A stretch of 46,321 nt of DNA, taken from Paracoccaceae bacterium. GTDB lineage: Bacteria; Pseudomonadota; Alphaproteobacteria; Rhodobacterales; Rhodobacteraceae. Positions within the stretch are counted from its first letter, which is position 1, and each line of letters starts with the position of its first letter. Position numbers and translations under genes: made by a program. The stretch is from assembly GCA_007116575.1 (NCBI GenBank), contig SKIF01000054.1:1-46321 (forward strand). The letters are read 5' to 3'. Under the pieces are notes generated by a model. The model did not search any database. It saw nothing but the letters and a program-made list of their open reading frames with translations, and was not told where the DNA came from. Shown piece after piece: positions 45,928 to 46,321 of this stretch.

Positions 45928-46321
45928 GTGCAGACAGACGCCATCATTCTTTCCGCCCCGCGTCAGCTTTCGCTGGATCAGGTCGGACTGAAGGCCCCAG
46001 GGCCGGGCGATCTGGTCGTGCGTGTGGGGCATTCGGGAATCTCGACCGGCACGGAAAAGCTCTTCTGGAGCGGCGAGATGCCGCCCTTTCCAGGCATGGG
46101 TTATCCGCTTGTGCCCGGCTATGAGGCCGAGGGTGAAGTGATTGAGGCGGGGGTCGAGACCGGCTTCCGCGCCGGCGAGCGGGTCTTCGTGCCCGGAGCA
46201 AATTGTTTCGAATCAGGCGAACAGGGGCCGGTTTTCGGCCTCTTTGGCGGCGCAGCGCGAACTCTTGTCACAGATGCAAAGCGGGTCACCCGCATTGATC
46301 CCGGCATGGGCGCAGCAGGCG
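45928..46321 (+). CDS. bchC: 2-desacetyl-2-hydroxyethyl bacteriochlorophyllide a dehydrogenase BchC (5' part, cut by window end)
   Basis: From a GTG at 45928, behind AGGAGGGAC, the frame is open to the window end, giving about 131 residues. The start reads [20 protein letters not shown] and continues with [33 protein letters not shown] and FVPGANCFE, all typical of the N-terminal domain of BchC, a medium-chain dehydrogenase-like enzyme that oxidises the 3-hydroxyethyl group to acetyl. The 3' end lies outside. It normally heads the bchCXYZ-puf operon. Three PpsR operators precede it. Confidence 0.93.
   Translation, partial: MQTDAIILSAPRQLSLDQVGLKAPGPGDLVVRVGHSGISTGTEKLFWSGEMPPFPGMGYPLVPGYEAEGEVIEAGVETGFRAGERVFVPGANCFESGEQGPVFGLFGGAARTLVTDAKRVTRIDPGMGAAG

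Overview
The window holds most of a photosynthesis gene cluster (PGC) from a high-GC alphaproteobacterium, almost certainly an aerobic anoxygenic or purple non-sulfur member of the Rhodobacterales (Rhodobacter / Rhodobaca / Roseinatronobacter-like). Gene order, gene content (crtA of the spheroidene series, puhE, bciE, hemA by 5-aminolevulinate synthase, ppaA-ppsR, tspO with crtIB) and PpsR operators all fit that group. The genus cannot be fixed from the sequence alone.

Layout. 1-7.9 kb is flanking chromosome: tRNA-Asn, a DUF2793 tail-fibre-like protein, a PaaG-like crotonase, three capsule-type polysaccharide export genes (kpsT and kpsE on minus, kpsM divergent on plus), then an overlapping malonyl-CoA synthetase / glycerophosphodiester phosphodiesterase pair. 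8.0-24.2 kb is one minus-strand superoperon transcribed from bchF: bchF-bchN-bchB-bchH-bchL-bchM-lhaA-puhA-puhB-puhC-bciE-acsF-puhE-hemA-cytochrome c. It ends at a strong hairpin at 8006-8036. It makes bacteriochlorophyllide precursors and assembles the reaction centre H subunit. 24.2-24.5 kb is a divergent control region with two PpsR palindromes. 24.5-33.5 kb (plus) carries the regulators ppaA and ppsR, then bchE-bchJ, an opposite-strand PepSY gene, and bchG-bch2-bchP-idi. 33.5-36.7 kb (minus) is tspO-crtB-crtI. 36.8-41.3 kb (plus) is crtA-bchI-bchD-bchO. 41.3-43.7 kb (minus) is crtD-crtC. 43.8-45.8 kb (plus) is crtE-crtF. The last 394 bases are the 5' part of bchC, so bchXYZ-puf probably follows outside the window.

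How it works together. hemA supplies 5-aminolevulinate. bchHID(O) inserts Mg and bchM methylates. Two alternative cyclases (oxygen-dependent AcsF with BciE; oxygen-independent radical-SAM BchE) close ring E. BchJ is linked to 8-vinyl reduction, BchLNB reduces ring D, BchF hydrates the vinyl, BchC oxidises, and BchG/BchP attach and reduce the tail. IDI-CrtE feed geranylgeranyl-PP to both BchG and carotenoids (CrtB, I, C, D, F, A give spheroidene/spheroidenone). PpsR, antagonised by the cobalamin-binding PpaA, is predicted to repress the cluster: I find twelve exact TGT-N12-ACA palindromes, all in promoter-bearing gaps, plus a near-consensus FnrL box at bchE.

Most of the window is a recognisable, conserved system. 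The less expected points are a small PepSY gene that splits bchJ from bchG, a triple PpsR operator at exact 26-bp phasing inside a perfect inverted repeat, a dispersed 21-bp repeat that supplies the bchL ribosome-binding region, and a crtD/crtC overlap that appears to encode conserved CrtC residues upstream of any normal start codon.
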